Below, in pieces: positions 8,456 through 19,147 of a stretch of DNA of 64,000 nucleotides; the stretch's first letter is position 1; every line of letters starts with the position of its first letter. A model generated the notes under the pieces. It was not told the origin of the DNA. It ran no database searches and saw only the letters and a program-made list of their open reading frames with translations. Source of the DNA: Acidimicrobiia bacterium (lineage in GTDB: Bacteria > Acidobacteriota > Terriglobia > Bryobacterales > Bryobacteraceae). The stretch is taken from positions 124,001 through 188,000 of the forward strand of contig VFZE01000003.1 in the NCBI GenBank assembly GCA_016871315.1, read 5' to 3'. Made by a program: the position numbers and the translations under genes.

Positions 8456-10669
8456 CTACATGACCCAGTCGGCCGGTGTGCGCGCGGCGGCAACAGTTTG
8501 CGCCAGGCTTCGCAGTGCCTCGGCCAGGGGCGGTTGACCGGCTTCCTTCGCCAGAACATCCAGCAGATGCTCGAGTGCACCGGCGGTGGGCTCCAGCGGA
8601 TCGGCTCCGCCGCCATAGGCGCGCAGCCGGTCGCGCAGCCATTGCAGCCGCGCCGCGTTGTCAGCCTCGGCAAGTTTCCCGGCCGAGGCGAGCAAATCCT
8701 TGCGGACGCCGGTGTCGAACTCGGCCTTCAGATCCAGATCCACGGTATCCGGCAGGCGATGGGCGCTTTCGGAAAGCTGGAAGCCGATGCGGCCGATGCA
8801 TTCCTCCATCACTTGCGTCGAAAGCTTGCGAGCGAAAGCGGCGGCCTCCTGACGGCTGCGTTTGCCGCCTTCCACGTCGACGTAGATCTTCGCCTTAGGT
8901 TCGGTGCCGGAAGGGCGCACCACGATCTGCGCTTCGGCCGTTTCAAACACCAGCAGGTTGCGGCTGAGCCGCTCGGTCTCGGTCCGCAGCGGCCCGCACT
9001 CGGTGGTCAACAGATCGCGCCGCTTGAGCACTTCGAACTCGCCAAACCGCGCCGGCGGATTCTCGCGCAGGGAGCCCATCATGTCGGCCAGCAGCTTGGC
9101 GCCGCGGATGCCCCGCATCACCACGCCCCGCGCCAGGTTCTGATGATTGCCGCATTCCATGCTGAGCGCATCCAGATATTCGGGCAGGCGCCGGCCGCGG
9201 GCCCTCAGCTGCGCCGCAAGCTCGCACAGGATCAACGCGCCGCCGGCGGCGTCCTTGTCGCGGATCTTCGGCGTGAGCAGCACGCCGTGGCTTTCCTCCC
9301 CCGCCAGCACGAGATCGCCCGGCGAACCCTGGATGCCGTGGAATCGCCCTTCCCTTTCCAGGCACAGCAGCACGTTGGCAATGTACTTGAAGCCGACCAG
9401 CAGGTCGGAAACGATGCTGCATCCGGCCTTGGCGGCGATCTTTTCGATCGTCCGCGTCGTGACCAGCGTCTTGATGAGAACGCCCTTGCGGTGCGGGCCC
9501 AGTTCCGGATCGCCCACAAGATAATAAGCGAGAATCGAGGCGATCTCGTTGCCGTTCAGGTAACGCCACCTGCCGCCGGCGTCCTTGGCGAAGACTCCGA
9601 TGCGGTCCGCGTCCGGGTCTGTCGACAGCAGCAGGTCTGCGCCGGTTTCCTTGGCCAGCGCGAAGGCCGGGCTGGCCGCTTCCGGTACTTCCGGATTCGG
9701 CAGGCGGAAGGGAATGGCCGAGAAGCTGCCGTCATGATTGGCGTGCGGCTGATACAGGTGCACTTCGAAACCGGCCGCGCGCAGCACGTCGCCGACGGTG
9801 CCGTCGCCCGTTCCGCATAGCGGCGTGTAGACCACCGGGAGCGGCGCGGCAGGCTTGGATTGGAGCGCGAGGTTGGTCTCGATGTAGGCTTTATGCTGCC
9901 CGTCGGGCAGAGGCTTTATTAAGCCCTTGCCGCGCGCTTCCTCAAAGGCGATCCGCTTGATTTCGGTGACGCTGCCCATGTAGGTGGTCATTTCCTGGTC
10001 GGTGGGCGGGATGTCCTGAGCGCCCTGCTCGTTGAAGAATTTGAAGCCATTGTCGTCGGGCGGATTGTGCGACGCCGAAACGTTCATCCCGCCGAGCGCG
10101 TCGAGATGCCGGATGGCGAAGGAGAGCTCGGGCGTCGAGAGGTATTCGGTTTTCGCGTTGAGTCCGGCGAGCGTGACCTGGAAACCGTTGCCGGAGTAGA
10201 TCTCCGCGGCGTTTTGAGCAAGGCTGCGGGAAGTGACGCCGAGCAAGGTGTTGGATTCGCCCAGGAACGCGTAGGTCTTGGCGAGGTCGTTGAATTCGCG
10301 CGTGTCGAAGGCGATGACGATGCGCGCGTCCTTCAGGTCCGGGTTGGTTTTGCGGAGAAAGTCGCAGTGGCCTTGAACCGACATCGCTACCGTGATCGGG
10401 TTGATGCGGTTGGGGCCGAAGCCGACCCGGCCACGCCGGCCGCCCGTTCCGAACGGAACCAGCTGATAGAAGCAGTCAAGCAGCAGCGGGAACTGCTGGT
10501 GCTCGGCGTGGGCGAGGATAGACTCGCGCTGATCCTGATAAATGGGTTTGGAGAGCCACTCGTCGAGAAACTCCATCGCTTGGCCGGCGGCGGCGCCGGT
10601 GGGAGCCAGTTCGCGGAATTTCCGGCCTAGTTCATCGCGTAAAGAGGTCCATGCAGATGCCGATGACAA
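8456..10669 (-). CDS. Phosphoglucomutase/phosphomannomutase family protein with C-terminal extension
   Basis: An alpha-D-phosphohexomutase of about 737 residues, cytoplasmic, interconverting sugar 1- and 6-phosphates. Hallmarks in order are the phosphoserine loop SASHNPPDDNG, the metal site STDPDADRIG, the sugar-binding loop GEESHGVLL, and the phosphate-binding VRPSGTEPKAK. About 110 helical residues follow the last domain and are unusual. I place the start at TTG 10669 because AAAGGAG lies 8 bases upstream and a TACAAT -10 box (10698-10703) would put the transcript start downstream of the in-frame ATGs at 10711 and 10723. If those ATGs were used, up to 18 residues would be added. It is divergent from the TonB receptor gene. 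Confidence 0.88.
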   Translation of the reverse strand: MSSASAWTSLRDELGRKFRELAPTGAAAGQAMEFLDEWLSKPIYQDQRESILAHAEHQQFPLLLDCFYQLVPFGTGGRRGRVGFGPNRINPITVAMSVQGHCDFLRKTNPDLKDARIVIAFDTREFNDLAKTYAFLGESNTLLGVTSRSLAQNAAEIYSGNGFQVTLAGLNAKTEYLSTPELSFAIRHLDALGGMNVSASHNPPDDNGFKFFNEQGAQDIPPTDQEMTTYMGSVTEIKRIAFEEARGKGLIKPLPDGQHKAYIETNLALQSKPAAPLPVVYTPLCGTGDGTVGDVLRAAGFEVHLYQPHANHDGSFSAIPFRLPNPEVPEAASPAFALAKETGADLLLSTDPDADRIGVFAKDAGGRWRYLNGNEIASILAYYLVGDPELGPHRKGVLIKTLVTTRTIEKIAAKAGCSIVSDLLVGFKYIANVLLCLEREGRFHGIQGSPGDLVLAGEESHGVLLTPKIRDKDAAGGALILCELAAQLRARGRRLPEYLDALSMECGNHQNLARGVVMRGIRGAKLLADMMGSLRENPPARFGEFEVLKRRDLLTTECGPLRTETERLSRNLLVFETAEAQIVVRPSGTEPKAKIYVDVEGGKRSRQEAAAFARKLSTQVMEECIGRIGFQLSESAHRLPDTVDLDLKAEFDTGVRKDLLASAGKLAEADNAARLQWLRDRLRAYGGGADPLEPTAGALEHLLDVLAKEAGQPPLAEALRSLAQTVAAARTPADWVM

Positions 10670-10697
10670 TTCAATAACTCCTTTGCTTTCAAGCAGT

Positions 10698-10703
10698 ATT
10701 GTA
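10698..10703 (-). promoter_or_regulatory. Candidate -10 box for the phosphosugar mutase gene
   Basis: TACAAT on the minus strand (5 of 6 to TATAAT). It predicts a transcript start near 10691 and a leader of about 22 bases containing the AAAGGAG ribosome-binding site before TTG 10669. No convincing -35 hexamer at 16-18 bases was seen. Confidence 0.5.
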
Positions 10704-10730
10704 GCGCACATGCCGGAATGCAACTTTCTG

Positions 10731-10759
10731 TTGCCTTTGCCACTACTCCTTTATATACT
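10731..10759 (+). promoter_or_regulatory. Candidate sigma-70 promoter for the TonB-dependent receptor
   Basis: TTGCCT (10731-10736), a 17-base spacer, then TATACT (10754-10759, 5 of 6). The transcript would start near 10766, just ahead of the AAAAGGAG ribosome-binding site that precedes the ATG at 10787. This also argues against the in-frame ATG at 10718 being the start. Confidence 0.65.
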
Positions 10760-10786
10760 TTCAAGAAATCTGGAAAAGGAGTCTCC

Positions 10787-13700
10787 ATGCTTCAGTCTCT
10801 CTTGCTTGTTGTCCTGACTGCGGCTCTGTGCTGGTCCCAGTCCTATACGGCGGCGATTCGTGGCGTCGTGACCGATGCCACCGGCGCGGCTGTTCCGGAG
10901 GCCAAGGTGATCATCACCGAAGCCGACCGCAACGTGCAGCACACCACGGTGACCGATTCGGCGGGCCGCTACGCCCGTGGATCTCTGCTGCCGGGTAACT
11001 ACACCCTGATGGTGGAAGCGGCGGGCTTCAAGAAGCACACGCAGTCGAGCTTTCCGCTGGTTGTGCAACAGCAGGCGACGATCGACGTCCAACTGCAAGT
11101 AGGCGACGTGAATTCGACCGTCGATGTGCAAAGCGAGGCTCCGCTGCTGAACACGACCATCTCCTCGCTCGGGCAGGTGATTGACAACAAGTACATGGTG
11201 TCGCTGCCGAATATCGGGCGCAACCCGATGAGCTTTCTCTACCTGACGCCGGGCGTGGTGGGTTCTGCCGGGCGGCGCGGGGACTCGAGCACCAACTTCG
11301 TCGCCAACGGCGCGCGCAACTCCACCTCCGACGTGCTGCTGGACGGCGTGACGGTGACCACCGTGGAGCAGAACTCCGGCATCACGGACCTGAAGTACAG
11401 CCCGTCGGTGGACGCCGTGCAGGAGTTCAAAATGCAGGTGAACTTCTTCCCGGCCGAATACGGCCAAACTGGCGGCGCGGTCATCAACATGGTGACCAAG
11501 TCCGGCACCAACGATTTTCACGGGACGGGATTCTACTTCTTCCGGCACTCTGACCTCAACGCGAATAGCTGGAACGCCAACCGCGCCGGCAGCGCGCGGC
11601 CGTATTTCCGGCGCGATCAGCTCGGCGGCGTGCTGGGCGGTCCGATCGTGCGCAACAAGACATTCTTCTTTGCCAGCTATGAGTACACCAATTCGAAGAA
11701 TCCGAATTCGGCGACGGCGACCTTCCCCATGCCGGAGCAGCGCGTGGGCGACTTTACACAAACGCGCCAAACCAACGGGCAGATGATCCAGATGTTCGAT
11801 CCGTTCGACACGTTCGTAAACGCCACCGGTGCAGTGGAGCGGCGTCCCTTCCCCGGCAACCGGATTCCCCAGTCGAGATTCGACCCGATCGCGGTGAAGG
11901 CGCTTGCCTTCTTCCCGCTCCCGAATCAGGTGACCAATGCGGTCACCAACACCAACAACTGGTTCGCGCAGGATATCAACCTTTCCAGCGCGTATAAGTT
12001 CGACATCAAGGGCGACCATAACTTCTCCGACAAGAGCCGCATCATGGGCCGCTACAGCTACAACGACAGCACGGGCAATCCGCCCAATCTGTTCGGGAAG
12101 GGCAACCCGGCATTCACTTTCAACAACGGGCCAAGCGGTACGAAAACAACTTCCACGGTAGTGGACTTCACGCGGACACAGAGCGCGACCACTCTCTGGA
12201 CACTGCGCTACGGTCTTGTCTACTCGGACTTCTTCCGCAACCCGATGGAGTCGTTCGATCTGACCACGCTGGGCTTTCCGCAGTACATGAAGCAGAATGC
12301 CACCAACCTCGTGTTCCCGACGATCGCGCCGGACGGCTTCACCGACATCGGCGCCGAAGGCTGGATCCTGATGGACCGGCAGGAGGGCGTGCACCAGCTC
12401 TCCGGCTCGTTCACCAAGATCGCCGGCGGCCACACGATCAAGGCGGGCGGCGAGTTCCGGCAGTTCTTCCTGGACTACCTCCAACCTGGTTACCCGTCGG
12501 GCCAAGTCAGCTTCTCCGCGCAAGCGACGCGGCGGCTGATCAACGTCGGCGACAACTTCCAGGGCAACGGTCTGGCAACGATGCTGCTGGGCTGGGGCGG
12601 CGGCGGACAGTTCCATATCGACCCCAAGGTCTTCACGCGTTCGCGCTACATGGGTTACTTCATCCAGGACGACTGGAAGATCACGCCGAAGCTGACTTTG
12701 AACCTGAACCTGCGTTATGAGTTCGACATCCCGCGCTGGGAACTGCAGGACCGGATGAGCTACTGGGATCTTGACGCCAAGGCTCCGCTTAACGTTCCCG
12801 GCTTTGATTCACGGGGGGTGCTGAAGTTCGTGGACAGCAACCGGCGCTCGCCGTTCTTTGGCGATTACGACAACTTCAGCCCGCGTCTCGGCTTCGCTTA
12901 CGCGATGAACAACAAGACCTCCATCCGCGGCGGCTGGGGTCTGCTCTATCAACTGTCCCGTGCCACCGTCTACGGGCACACCGGCGCCGGCTTCCTCGCC
13001 AACGCGTCTCCCGTCTTCACGCTCGATTCCAACGCCACGCTCTACGCACGCCTGAACAACCCCTATCCGGACGGGATGCTGCTGCCCCCAGGCCGGTCCA
13101 AGGGCGACGCTACCTTCCTGGGCCTGGGCGCGGGGACGATTCTGCCCTCCAACAACCGCAATCCGGAATACTACACCTGGAACTTCTCGGTGCAGCGGGA
13201 AGTGGGCTGGCAGTCGGTGCTGGAGGTGAACTACACGGGCAGCCGCGGCGCTCACCTGTTTGTGCCGAACTCCAACCTCACCTTCCTTTATCCGCAGTTC
13301 TGGGGCGTCGGGCGCAACGCGCTTCAGGCGCAGGTGCCGAACCCTTTCTTTGGCCACATCACAGACCCGCTGGCGGTGAACCTCAACCGGCGCACCGCGC
13401 AGCAGTTCCGCCTGCTCCGCCCGATGACTCACTTTGACGGCGCCAACACCGGCACGGCGGAGCCGCCCGCAGGCGACTCCTACTACCATGGGCTGCAATT
13501 CAAGTGGGAAAAGAGGTTCAGCTCCGGGTTGACCTTCCTCGGCCACTACGTCTGGTCGAAGATGATCGACGACTCCTCGGTGAGCTCGGGCAACCTGACC
13601 TGGCTGGGCGGTTCCACTTCGATGCAGAATCCGCTCGACCGGTCGCAGGAGAAGTCCCTCTCGGCGCATGACATCGCCCATCGCGTGGTGCTGACCGGCG

Positions 13701-14215
13701 CTTATCAGCTGCCCGTCGGCCGCGGCAAGAGGCTGGCGGGAGGCTCCGGCCGCCTGCTGGACGCCTTTATCGGCGGCTGGGAGCTGAGCGGCTTCTTCAC
13801 CATGCAGGGCGGCAACCCACTGCAGACGGCCCTCAACGGCGGCAACATCTGGAACGGCACGCAACGGGCCAACCTGATCGGCGATCCGTCCACCACGGGT
13901 CCGGTGCATACCCGCCTGAACAACTACTTCAACTCGGCGGCTTTCTCGCGGCCGGATATCGACACCTTCGGCACCGCGCCGCGTTATCTGAACTATCGCG
14001 GACCGGGTATCACTTCGCTTGATGCGGCGCTTCTTAAGAGCGTCAGCTTCAAAGAAGGACAGCGGTTTGAGTTCCGGCTGGAGGCGACCAACGCAACCAA
14101 CACGCCGATCTTCGGCGATCCGGCCTCGACGTTCGGTTCCTCCAACTTCGGCCAGATCACCGGCACCAAGGTTGGTTCGCGCAACGTGCAGCTCGGCTTC
14201 AAGTACTATTTCTGA
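10787..14215 (+). CDS. Oar-like TonB-dependent receptor with carboxypeptidase-regulatory domain
   Basis: An outer-membrane TonB-dependent transporter of 1142 residues. A signal peptide (MLQSLLLVVLTAALCWSQ) is followed by a CarboxypepD_reg-like domain at about residues 22-105 (AAIRGVVTDATGAAVPEAKV), a plug domain (about 120-240, with AEYGQTGGAVINMVTKSG), and a long beta-barrel ending in the typical aromatic terminus FKYYF. The ATG at 10787 was chosen for its AAAAGGAG site and clean signal peptide. The architecture is the large Oar-type receptor expanded in Solibacter-like Acidobacteria, likely for importing oligosaccharides or other large substrates; the ligand cannot be told. It stands alone, followed by a strong terminator. 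Confidence 0.92.
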   Translation: MLQSLLLVVLTAALCWSQSYTAAIRGVVTDATGAAVPEAKVIITEADRNVQHTTVTDSAGRYARGSLLPGNYTLMVEAAGFKKHTQSSFPLVVQQQATIDVQLQVGDVNSTVDVQSEAPLLNTTISSLGQVIDNKYMVSLPNIGRNPMSFLYLTPGVVGSAGRRGDSSTNFVANGARNSTSDVLLDGVTVTTVEQNSGITDLKYSPSVDAVQEFKMQVNFFPAEYGQTGGAVINMVTKSGTNDFHGTGFYFFRHSDLNANSWNANRAGSARPYFRRDQLGGVLGGPIVRNKTFFFASYEYTNSKNPNSATATFPMPEQRVGDFTQTRQTNGQMIQMFDPFDTFVNATGAVERRPFPGNRIPQSRFDPIAVKALAFFPLPNQVTNAVTNTNNWFAQDINLSSAYKFDIKGDHNFSDKSRIMGRYSYNDSTGNPPNLFGKGNPAFTFNNGPSGTKTTSTVVDFTRTQSATTLWTLRYGLVYSDFFRNPMESFDLTTLGFPQYMKQNATNLVFPTIAPDGFTDIGAEGWILMDRQEGVHQLSGSFTKIAGGHTIKAGGEFRQFFLDYLQPGYPSGQVSFSAQATRRLINVGDNFQGNGLATMLLGWGGGGQFHIDPKVFTRSRYMGYFIQDDWKITPKLTLNLNLRYEFDIPRWELQDRMSYWDLDAKAPLNVPGFDSRGVLKFVDSNRRSPFFGDYDNFSPRLGFAYAMNNKTSIRGGWGLLYQLSRATVYGHTGAGFLANASPVFTLDSNATLYARLNNPYPDGMLLPPGRSKGDATFLGLGAGTILPSNNRNPEYYTWNFSVQREVGWQSVLEVNYTGSRGAHLFVPNSNLTFLYPQFWGVGRNALQAQVPNPFFGHITDPLAVNLNRRTAQQFRLLRPMTHFDGANTGTAEPPAGDSYYHGLQFKWEKRFSSGLTFLGHYVWSKMIDDSSVSSGNLTWLGGSTSMQNPLDRSQEKSLSAHDIAHRVVLTGAYQLPVGRGKRLAGGSGRLLDAFIGGWELSGFFTMQGGNPLQTALNGGNIWNGTQRANLIGDPSTTGPVHTRLNNYFNSAAFSRPDIDTFGTAPRYLNYRGPGITSLDAALLKSVSFKEGQRFEFRLEATNATNTPIFGDPASTFGSSNFGQITGTKVGSRNVQLGFKYYF

Positions 14216-14237
14216 GGCCGGTTAGAAACCGAAAGAC

Positions 14238-14271
14238 GCGGCCGCGTTCACCCCGAACGCGGCCGCTTTTT
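14238..14271 (+). terminator. Rho-independent terminator after the TonB receptor
   Basis: A perfect 12-bp stem (14238-14249 with 14255-14266), a 5-base loop and a run of five T followed by CTT. It separates the receptor from the PSD1 gene starting at 14300. Confidence 0.9.
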
Positions 14272-14299
14272 CTTGCACCGCCGCGCCATAATAGGAGCA

Positions 14300-17113
14300 A
14301 TGCTGGCTCGCTTCCTTGCCCCCCTCTTCACCACGGCCATTTGCGTCTGCGCGCAATCTCCCGCGTTTGACCGTGACATTCGCCCGATCCTCGAGTCCTC
14401 CTGCCACAACTGCCACGGCCCCAAACTCCAAATGGGGAATCTCCGGCTGGACTCCCGCGCTTCCGCGATGCAAGGCGGCGCCTCCGGCACCTCCATCAGG
14501 CCCGGCAAAGCAAGCGACAGCCTGCTCTATCAGCGCATCACCGGCGTGGGCGATCAGCCTCGCATGCCGATGGGGGCTGCCCCGCTCACCGATGCTCAAA
14601 TCGCGGCCATCGAGTCCTGGATTCATCACGGCGCCGTCTGGCCAGAAGCTGGCCCGGCCAAAACCACGGAAATCAAAAAGCACTGGGCCTACATCGCGCC
14701 GCAGCGCCCCGCGCTACCCGCCGTCTCCAACAAGAAATGGCCAGCCAATGCCATCGACCATTTCATCCTCGCCCGGCTCGATAAGGAGAAAATGAAACCC
14801 TCGCCGCAAGCGGAGAAGAGCACTCTGCTGCGCCGGCTTTCGCTCGACCTCACCGGCCTTCCCCCAACCATCGCCGAACTTGACGCCTTTCTCAACGACC
14901 GTTCTCCGAAAGCTTTCGCCAAGCAGGTGGTGCGCCTACTCGCCTCGCCGCATTATGGCGAGCGGTGGGCCCGCATCTGGCTCGACGCCGCTCGCTACGC
15001 CGATTCCGACGGCTTTGAGAAGGACAAGCCGCGTCAAGTATGGTTTTATCGCGACTGGGTCATCAACGCACTGAATCGCGACCTTCCCTACGACCAGTTC
15101 ATCATCCAGCAAATCGCCGGCGATCTTCTCCCCAACACGACCCAGGAGACACGCGTGGCCACAGGCTTCCTCCGCAATTCGATGATCAACGAGGAGGGCG
15201 GCATCGACCCCGAGCAGTTCCGCATGGAGGCGATGTTTGACCGCATGGACACCATCGGAAAATCGATCCTCGGCGTCACCATACAGTGCGCACAGTGCCA
15301 CAACCATAAGTACGATCCGCTCACGCAGCGCTCCTACTACCGCCTGTTTGCGTTCCTCAACAACTCTCACGAAGCCACCATCCCCGTTTATCGCGACGCC
15401 TCCTACCGCCCGCCGAAGCTGGCCGCTCCGCCGCCAACGGCCACCGCGTGGACTCCCGTCCTCCCCGGCGTGGAGGACATTTCCACCGGCGGCCAGCGCT
15501 ATCTTCCGCTGCCCGACAGCTCGCTCATCGCACAGGGCTACGCACCCACCAAGCACCGCGTCAAGCTCACGCTGAAGACGGCGCTCCCGAAAATCACCGC
15601 CGTCCGCCTGGAACTTCTCAACGATCCCAATCTTCCGCTGGGCGGCCCCGGCCGCTCCATCCAGGGAACCGGAGGCCTGACACAGATCGACATCGAGCAC
15701 AACGGGCGCAAGCTCTGCATCGCCCGCGCCGCCTCGGACCTGGATCTGCCTTCCCAGCCGATCCCGGAATTCGCCCGCGATAAGGACGAGCTGTCCGGTA
15801 AGAAGAAGCCGCGCATCACCGGCCCCGTCTCCTTCGCCATCGACGACGATGACCAGACCGCATGGGGCCACGACGCGGGACCCGCCCTCCGCAATCAGCC
15901 GCGTACGGCCGTCTTTTACCTGGAATCGCCCATCGATTCGCCTGGAGAAATCACCGTCTATTTATCCCAGCGCCACGGCGGCTGGAACTCCGACGATAAT
16001 CAGAACTACAATCTCGGCCGCTTCCGTCTCTCGCTGACGTCCGATCCCGATCCCGAACCGCCCATTGCGCTGCTGATCACGGCAGCGCTCCGCAAGCAAC
16101 TCGATCAAGCCCCCGAGCCCTTCTCTCAACTAGTGCTGATGGAACGCGACGTCCCGCGCCCCACCCATGTGCTCACCCGCGGCGACTTCCTGAAGCCAGG
16201 TGAAAATGTAGAGCCGGGTGTTCCCGAGTTCCTGCACCCGCTGCCGGAGAATGCGCCGCGTAACCGGCTCAGCTTCGCGCGCTGGATGGTGGACCGCCGT
16301 TCCCCAACTACGGCGCGCTCGATCGTCAACCGCGTGTGGCAGGCCTATTTCGGCGCCGGGTTTGTCTCGACATCGGAAGACCTCGGACGGCAGAGCGCCC
16401 CGCCCACGCACCCGTTGCTGCTCGACTGGCTGGCGGTCGAGTTCATGGAAAACGGGTGGAGCCTCAAGCATCTGCACCGCATCATCACCGGCTCGGCCAC
16501 CTACCGCCAGTCCTCCGTGGTGACGCGCGAAATGCGGGAGCGCGACCCCGCCAATACGCTGCTCGGCCGCGGCCCGCGCTTCCGCGTCGACGCCGAGATC
16601 GTCCGCGACATCGCACTGGCCGTCTCCGGCCTTCTCAACCCGGCCACCGGCGGCCCCAGCGTGTATCCGCCCGCGCCTGCGCTGCTCTTCCAACCGCCTG
16701 CCAGCTACGGCCCCAAGACGTGGCATCAGTCGACAGGCGCGGACCGCTACCGCCGCGCTCTCTACACCTTCCGCTACCGCTCCGTCCCGTATCCGGCCAT
16801 GGAAGCCTTCGACGCGCCCAACGGCGACACCTCCTGCGTCCGGCGCTCGCGTTCCAATACTCCGCTCCAGGCTCTCACCACTCTCAACGAACCGCTCTTC
16901 GTCGAAGCCGCCGAGGCTCTCGGCAAGCTCGCCTCCGAGCACGGGCTCAACGCCGCGTTCCGCCGCGTGCTGGCGCGCCTGCCCAATCAGGACGAATCAG
17001 CCCAAATGAACGCCTACCTCGCCAATCAGCGCGAGCGGATTGGCTCCGACGCCGCATGGCGCGCCCTGGCCCGCGTCCTGCTCAACCTCGACGAGACCAT
17101 CACCAAGGAGTAA
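14300..17113 (+). CDS. PSD1 (DUF1549/DUF1553) protein with planctomycete-type cytochrome c domain
   Basis: A 937-residue secreted protein. A signal peptide (MLARFLAPLFTTAICVCAQ) precedes a heme-binding CHNCH motif in a planctomycete-type cytochrome c domain (about residues 20-110). DUF1549 follows with a second conserved CAQCHNHKYDP, then a central jelly-roll-like region, then DUF1553 with SIVNRVWQAYFG and HPLLLDWLAVEF. The ATG at 14300 is preceded by AGGAG, and a CATAAT hexamer lies at 14287-14292. The next gene, DUF1501, starts 6 bases after the stop, the standard pairing in Planctomycetes and Solibacter. The family is thought to act in periplasmic polymer or sulfated-glycan breakdown, but biochemistry is poorly known. 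Confidence 0.9.
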   Translation: MLARFLAPLFTTAICVCAQSPAFDRDIRPILESSCHNCHGPKLQMGNLRLDSRASAMQGGASGTSIRPGKASDSLLYQRITGVGDQPRMPMGAAPLTDAQIAAIESWIHHGAVWPEAGPAKTTEIKKHWAYIAPQRPALPAVSNKKWPANAIDHFILARLDKEKMKPSPQAEKSTLLRRLSLDLTGLPPTIAELDAFLNDRSPKAFAKQVVRLLASPHYGERWARIWLDAARYADSDGFEKDKPRQVWFYRDWVINALNRDLPYDQFIIQQIAGDLLPNTTQETRVATGFLRNSMINEEGGIDPEQFRMEAMFDRMDTIGKSILGVTIQCAQCHNHKYDPLTQRSYYRLFAFLNNSHEATIPVYRDASYRPPKLAAPPPTATAWTPVLPGVEDISTGGQRYLPLPDSSLIAQGYAPTKHRVKLTLKTALPKITAVRLELLNDPNLPLGGPGRSIQGTGGLTQIDIEHNGRKLCIARAASDLDLPSQPIPEFARDKDELSGKKKPRITGPVSFAIDDDDQTAWGHDAGPALRNQPRTAVFYLESPIDSPGEITVYLSQRHGGWNSDDNQNYNLGRFRLSLTSDPDPEPPIALLITAALRKQLDQAPEPFSQLVLMERDVPRPTHVLTRGDFLKPGENVEPGVPEFLHPLPENAPRNRLSFARWMVDRRSPTTARSIVNRVWQAYFGAGFVSTSEDLGRQSAPPTHPLLLDWLAVEFMENGWSLKHLHRIITGSATYRQSSVVTREMRERDPANTLLGRGPRFRVDAEIVRDIALAVSGLLNPATGGPSVYPPAPALLFQPPASYGPKTWHQSTGADRYRRALYTFRYRSVPYPAMEAFDAPNGDTSCVRRSRSNTPLQALTTLNEPLFVEAAEALGKLASEHGLNAAFRRVLARLPNQDESAQMNAYLANQRERIGSDAAWRALARVLLNLDETITKE

Positions 17114-17119
17114 TCGCCG

Positions 17120-18475
<1,356 letters not shown>

Positions 18476-18535
18476 TCACTCGCTAGCGCATTCTCCGGGC
18501 CGAAGTTTGCAGCGGTGTGCGGATTCGCGGTTGAA

Positions 18536-19147
18536 TTAGAAGCCGATGGCGGAGAACAGGTCGCTGGGTTTGACTTCCAGCGCGCGGCTAATGGCGAGGA
18601 GGCTTTCCATGCTCGGCAGGTGCGCGCCGCGCTCGATGGAGCTGATTTGGGAAACGCTCAGATTTGTGAGCCCGGCGAGATCTTTCAACGACCAGTCGCG
18701 CTCGACGCGGAGCATTTTGATGCGGTGGCCGAGGCGTTCGCGCATCTGTTCCTGGGGGCTCTTGCCGAGGCCGAACGTCTCGACGGCATTCTTCAGCACG
18801 GCGCGGAGCTGAGCCAGGGAAAAGGGTTTGGCCAGGTAGTCGAAGACCTTCATCTTGAAGGTGGCGCGCATGTCCTCAAGCGAAGGATAGCCGGTGACGA
18901 CGATGATGCAGAGACCGGGCCAGCGGGACTGCAACTGTTCGAGGACTTTATCGCCGCTTTCCGGGCCCATCTTCATGTCGAGCAACACGACGCCCGGCTT
19001 TCGATCCTCACAGGCCTCATACAGCTTTGCGGGATGATCGAAGGCGCGTACGGTGTACAGCCCTTCATCGCGCAGCAGGTCCTCAATGTAATTCCGGAAG
19101 TCGAGATCATCATCAAGAACCGCGACATCCACCTTCGCCTCACTCAT
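18536..19147 (-). CDS. Response regulator with receiver domain and Cro/C1 (Xre) helix-turn-helix output
   Basis: A 203-residue protein. Residues about 6-120 form a CheY-like receiver: acidic pocket LDDD (11-14), phospho-acceptor D57 in VVLLDMKMG, the Thr in VVTGYP, and the Lys in YLAKPF. Residues about 132-195 form a Cro/C1-type helix-turn-helix (DLAGLTNLSVSQISSIERG). This output is uncommon; most response regulators use winged-helix, NarL or Fis-type outputs. The gene overlaps the upstream histidine kinase by 8 bases, so it is almost certainly the cognate partner. Target genes are unknown. A reading as an Xre repressor with a degenerate receiver is unlikely since the key receiver residues are present. 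Confidence 0.92.
   Translation of the reverse strand: MSEAKVDVAVLDDDLDFRNYIEDLLRDEGLYTVRAFDHPAKLYEACEDRKPGVVLLDMKMGPESGDKVLEQLQSRWPGLCIIVVTGYPSLEDMRATFKMKVFDYLAKPFSLAQLRAVLKNAVETFGLGKSPQEQMRERLGHRIKMLRVERDWSLKDLAGLTNLSVSQISSIERGAHLPSMESLLAISRALEVKPSDLFSAIGF

Noticed and set aside
10751-12616. Long open frame opposite the first TonB receptor
   Set aside because: It is a GC-rich antisense shadow; its translation is His/Arg/Val-rich with no domain and the plus-strand protein is clear.
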